DNA of 7,035 nt from NCBI GenBank assembly GCA_964471535.1, contig CAYYHA010000227.1:1-7035 (forward strand), read 5' to 3'. Positions 5,450 through 7,035 of the stretch are shown here, one piece after another; positions within the stretch are counted from its first letter, which is position 1; the number at the start of each line of letters is the position of its first letter. The notes beneath the pieces are model-generated. The model ran no database searches and had not been told where the DNA came from. It saw nothing but the letters and a program-made list of their open reading frames with translations. This stretch comes from CAYYHA01 sp964471535. Lineage in GTDB: Bacteria > Myxococcota > Myxococcia > SLRQ01. Made by a program: the position numbers and the translations under genes.

Positions 5450-6621
5450 GGGGTTTCGACGAAGCGGGGCCACCACCGCGGCACGTCGTGGGGAAGGATC
5501 TGCCGGCGCTCGCTTCCATCGATGCGCATGCGGAAGAGCCCGGGCGTTCCGTCGATGGTGGAGACGAAGACCACCGTCCTCCCATCGGGGAGGAGCAGCG
5601 GCTCGTCGTCGTGGGCGTCCTCGGGCGAGAGGTAGCGGATGCGCCCCGAGTCGGCATCGACAAGGGCAATCCGGGAGCGGTCGTTTCCGCGCCGGGCGGC
5701 GTAGAGGAGGTGGCGGCCATCGGGCAGCCAGCTGTGGTGCCGGGCATCCGCGTCACTTCGGGTCAGCTTTCGAAGGCCGGTGCCGTCGGGCCGGATGACG
5801 AAAAGGTCGTCGCGCCCGTCGCGGCCGCTGATGAAGGCGATGCGATCGCCCCGCGGCGACCACCGTGGCTGCATGCTGTCCCCGGGGTGGGAGGTCAGGC
5901 GTCGCTGACCGCTGCCGTCGGCGTTCATCACGAAGAGGTCGAGCTGCATGTGCCGGCTGCTGGCGAAGGCGATCTGGGTGCCGTCGGGCGACCAGGCGGG
6001 ATCGAAGTTGCCCTGGGGATCGTCGGTCAGGCGCCGCACTGGCCCTCCGCCGATGGGGACGAGGTAGAGGTCCCGGAAGCTCTGCTTCGAGCTCTCGAAG
6101 AGCACCTGCGTCCCGTCGGGGGAGAGGGTGGGGTTCCAGGAGTCGCCGCCGCGCACCAGCGGCCGGACCTGGCCCTTCGGGTCGAGGCGCACGAGGTCGT
6201 AGGCTCCAGGGCGCCCGCGCACGAGCAAGGTGCTGCCGGCGCGTCCGCCGTAGCTCACCGTGTCCGCTGTCTCTCCGGGGAGCACCGGTCCGAGGCCGGT
6301 CCCGTCGAGGCGCACGCGCATGGCACGGACCGGCGCAGGCTGGTCGGGATCGGCCCCGGGCCGTGCTTCGAGGAAGTGGATCCAACCGCTCACCCGTGGC
6401 CGGGGGGCCTCCACCGGGGGGGCCGGGGCCCGGAGAGCTGCGGGCGCGGCGGCCCCGGCCCCCGCGCCAGCGGCCGCCTCGCCGGCGGCTGGGGACAGGG
6501 GTGCGGCCGGGCGGTCGGCGCAGGCGAAGATCCCGGCAGCGGTCAGCAGCACCGCGAGGGTGGTGGCAGGCGCGTTGCCCGTGGCGGGTCCGGGGGGCGT
6601 GCTGGGGGTCTGCCGGGGCAC
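5434..6621 (-). CDS. Exported TolB-like PD40 beta-propeller protein
   Basis: The gene encodes 395 residues. A hydrophobic segment (about 20-33, TTLAVLLTAAGIFA) is followed by Cys34. Export is likely, either as a lipoprotein (lipobox-like IFAC, with an unusual Phe at -2) or by signal peptidase I cleavage after ACA (33-35). An Ala/Pro-rich linker spans about 37-76. The rest is a beta-propeller with five clear PD40/WD40-like repeats about 44 residues apart: PTLSPDGTQVLF (164-175), PAWSPDGTQIAF (208-219), PRWSPRGDRIAF (252-263), HSWLPDGRHLLY (296-307) and PLLLPDGRTVVF (341-352), plus a weaker last blade near PRWWPRFV (381-388). TolB has such a propeller after an N-terminal alpha/beta domain. Here the linker and a degenerate first blade take that place, so this is not TolB itself. 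It probably binds protein partners in the periplasm. I chose GTG at 6621 because GAGG lies 9 nt upstream and it puts the hydrophobic segment near the N-terminus; an earlier GTG at 6735 would add 38 residues unlike a leader peptide. Its neighbour suggests a role in wall turnover. Confidence 0.87.
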   Translation of the reverse strand: MPRQTPSTPPGPATGNAPATTLAVLLTAAGIFACADRPAAPLSPAAGEAAAGAGAGAAAPAALRAPAPPVEAPRPRVSGWIHFLEARPGADPDQPAPVRAMRVRLDGTGLGPVLPGETADTVSYGGRAGSTLLVRGRPGAYDLVRLDPKGQVRPLVRGGDSWNPTLSPDGTQVLFESSKQSFRDLYLVPIGGGPVRRLTDDPQGNFDPAWSPDGTQIAFASSRHMQLDLFVMNADGSGQRRLTSHPGDSMQPRWSPRGDRIAFISGRDGRDDLFVIRPDGTGLRKLTRSDADARHHSWLPDGRHLLYAARRGNDRSRIALVDADSGRIRYLSPEDAHDDEPLLLPDGRTVVFVSTIDGTPGLFRMRIDGSERRQILPHDVPRWWPRFVETPEDEP

Positions 6622-6801
6622 GGCCCCCCGCCTCGAGCAAAGGGGAGGCCAAGGCGAGGCGGATCGGGCAAGCCCTTCAATCTTCGGGGGTTGACTCGGT
6701 TTTGGCGGGGCCGGGGACCCAAGCGCTCGACGCACCTGTCCGAACTGTGGTCATCGCGGAGTGCATGAGGTGCAAAGTGTCGCGTTTGTAGACAGGCCGT
6801 A

Positions 6802-6816
6802 GGGTCGCAACGACCC
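6802..6816. promoter_or_regulatory. Hyphenated dyad GGGTCG-CAA-CGACCC, possible operator
   Basis: GGGTCG (6802-6807) and CGACCC (6811-6816) are exact inverted repeats with a 3-base centre. The dyad covers the only -35-like element upstream of the weak TACAAA box on the minus strand, about 190 bp before the propeller start. It could be a dimeric regulator site or a small RNA hairpin. At this GC content such dyads also arise by chance. Confidence 0.22.
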
Positions 6817-6937
6817 GCGGCCCACGCGCGCCCGGGCGAGGGGCGCGTCGTACACCGCTGGGGTGGGAGGCCCGAGCGGGACACCGGGCTTCGCGGGGTG
6901 GACGAGGCCAGGGCCGCGGCAGGACGGCCGAGGCATC

Positions 6938-6961
6938 GGCTGCGGCAGCGGTTGCGGCAGT
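6938..6961 (+). repeat. Two-copy 12-bp tandem repeat
   Basis: GGCTGCGGCAGC (6938-6949) is followed directly by GGTTGCGGCAGT (6950-6961), identical at 10 of 12 positions. The second copy begins GGTTG, which can pair with CAACC at 6963-6967 around an 8-base loop. It is a short degenerate repeat in non-coding DNA with no known role. Confidence 0.5.
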
Positions 6962-6980
6962 ACAACCGGTCCGGCACAGC

Positions 6981-7010
6981 GGGTCCCGCCCCCGTGGGTG
7001 GGCCCTCTCT
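6981..7010 (+). terminator. Terminator-like hairpin with pyrimidine tail, no gene in front of it
   Basis: CCCGCCC (6985-6991) pairs with GGGTGGG (6996-7002) around a CCGT loop, with one G-U pair. GGG (6981-6983) and CCC (7003-7005) extend the stem past a single bulged T. TCTCT follows at 7006-7010. This resembles a weak intrinsic terminator for a plus-strand transcript, yet no plus-strand gene lies upstream in the window. It could end a short non-coding transcript, or be a chance GC-rich fold. Confidence 0.25.
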
Positions 7011-7035
7011 AGCACGGCGCCCGGACACCCGGGGC

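Larger units (their letters stand above)
6622..7035. other. Intergenic region upstream of the propeller-amidase operon; no gene supported
   Basis: These 414 bp contain open frames on both strands, but their third codon positions are far less GC-biased than in the real genes, and their products are Arg/Pro/Ala-rich without domains. The region should hold the promoter of the propeller-amidase operon. The best minus-strand -10 is TACAAA (6790-6785; 4 of 6), but its nearest -35-like TTGCGA (6810-6805) is only 14 bp away, too close for a normal sigma-70 site. A 5' untranslated leader of 100 bp or more is possible. Small dyads and a short tandem repeat are listed separately. A gene starting beyond the right edge cannot be excluded. 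Confidence 0.6.

Noticed and set aside
3552..5756. 734-codon minus-strand open frame
   Set aside because: It crosses the amidase in another frame, both intergenic hairpins and the end of the SDR; low-complexity Arg/Pro/Gly product with no start context.
6691..6714. TTGACT on the plus strand, a near-perfect -35 box
   Set aside because: No -10-like hexamer occurs 15-19 bp downstream (GGGGCCGGGGACC), and no plus-strand gene follows in the window.
6733..6735. Earlier GTG start for the propeller gene
   Set aside because: It adds 38 Pro/Ser/Arg-rich residues before the export signal and has no good Shine-Dalgarno; GTG at 6621 fits better.
3974..6768. Two long plus-strand open frames (553 and 458 codons) opposite the amidase and propeller genes
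   Set aside because: They are reverse-strand shadows of genes with clear motifs, overlap operon structure on the other strand, and show no domains.
6677..7015. 112-codon minus-strand open frame upstream of the propeller gene
   Set aside because: Third-position GC bias is weak compared with the real genes, and the translated product shows no recognisable motif.

Overview
The window is very GC-rich (about 70%), its real genes use mostly G or C at third codon positions, and its gene families point to a Gram-negative bacterium with a complex envelope. The best guess is a Myxococcota (former delta-proteobacterial) chromosome. That placement is inferred from composition and gene content; no rRNA or other phylogenetic marker is present. 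I see no mobile element, CRISPR array, tRNA or rRNA.

Layout from left to right. (1) Positions 1-554, minus strand: the N-terminal 184 residues of an RND/MMPL-type membrane transporter that runs off the left edge. (2) 685-1614, minus: a 309-residue tandem universal stress protein with a strong Shine-Dalgarno. The 130-bp gap between these two genes holds two GC-rich inverted repeats. (3) 1615-1886: a 272-bp divergent intergenic region. (4) 1887-2735 and 2732-3700, plus strand: a PlsC-like lysophospholipid acyltransferase and an atypical NAD(P)-binding SDR, joined by a GTGA stop/start overlap. (5) 3701-3841: a convergent gap with a GC-rich hairpin. (6) 5434-6621 then 3842-5437, minus strand: a secreted TolB-like beta-propeller gene followed, through an ATGA overlap, by a lipoprotein peptidoglycan hydrolase with a transglycosylase-like region, a zinc amidase domain and a golvesin-type C-terminal domain. 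(7) 6622-7035: a 414-bp stretch with no convincing gene but several small dyads.

Common theme: almost everything concerns the cell envelope. The acyltransferase/SDR pair looks like a lipid-modifying unit. As I recall, it matches the Mycobacterium tuberculosis pair Rv0502/Rv0501, including loss of the SDR Tyr-Lys pair. The propeller/amidase pair looks like an exported wall-remodelling unit in which both products act outside the cytoplasm. The universal stress protein and the transporter share a strand but are spaced widely enough to be separately controlled.

The most noteworthy items are the two translationally coupled gene pairs. Neither pair has an experimentally assigned joint function that I know of. 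The rest looks like ordinary chromosomal housekeeping and accessory envelope content, and I do not see a defence system or other dramatic novelty.
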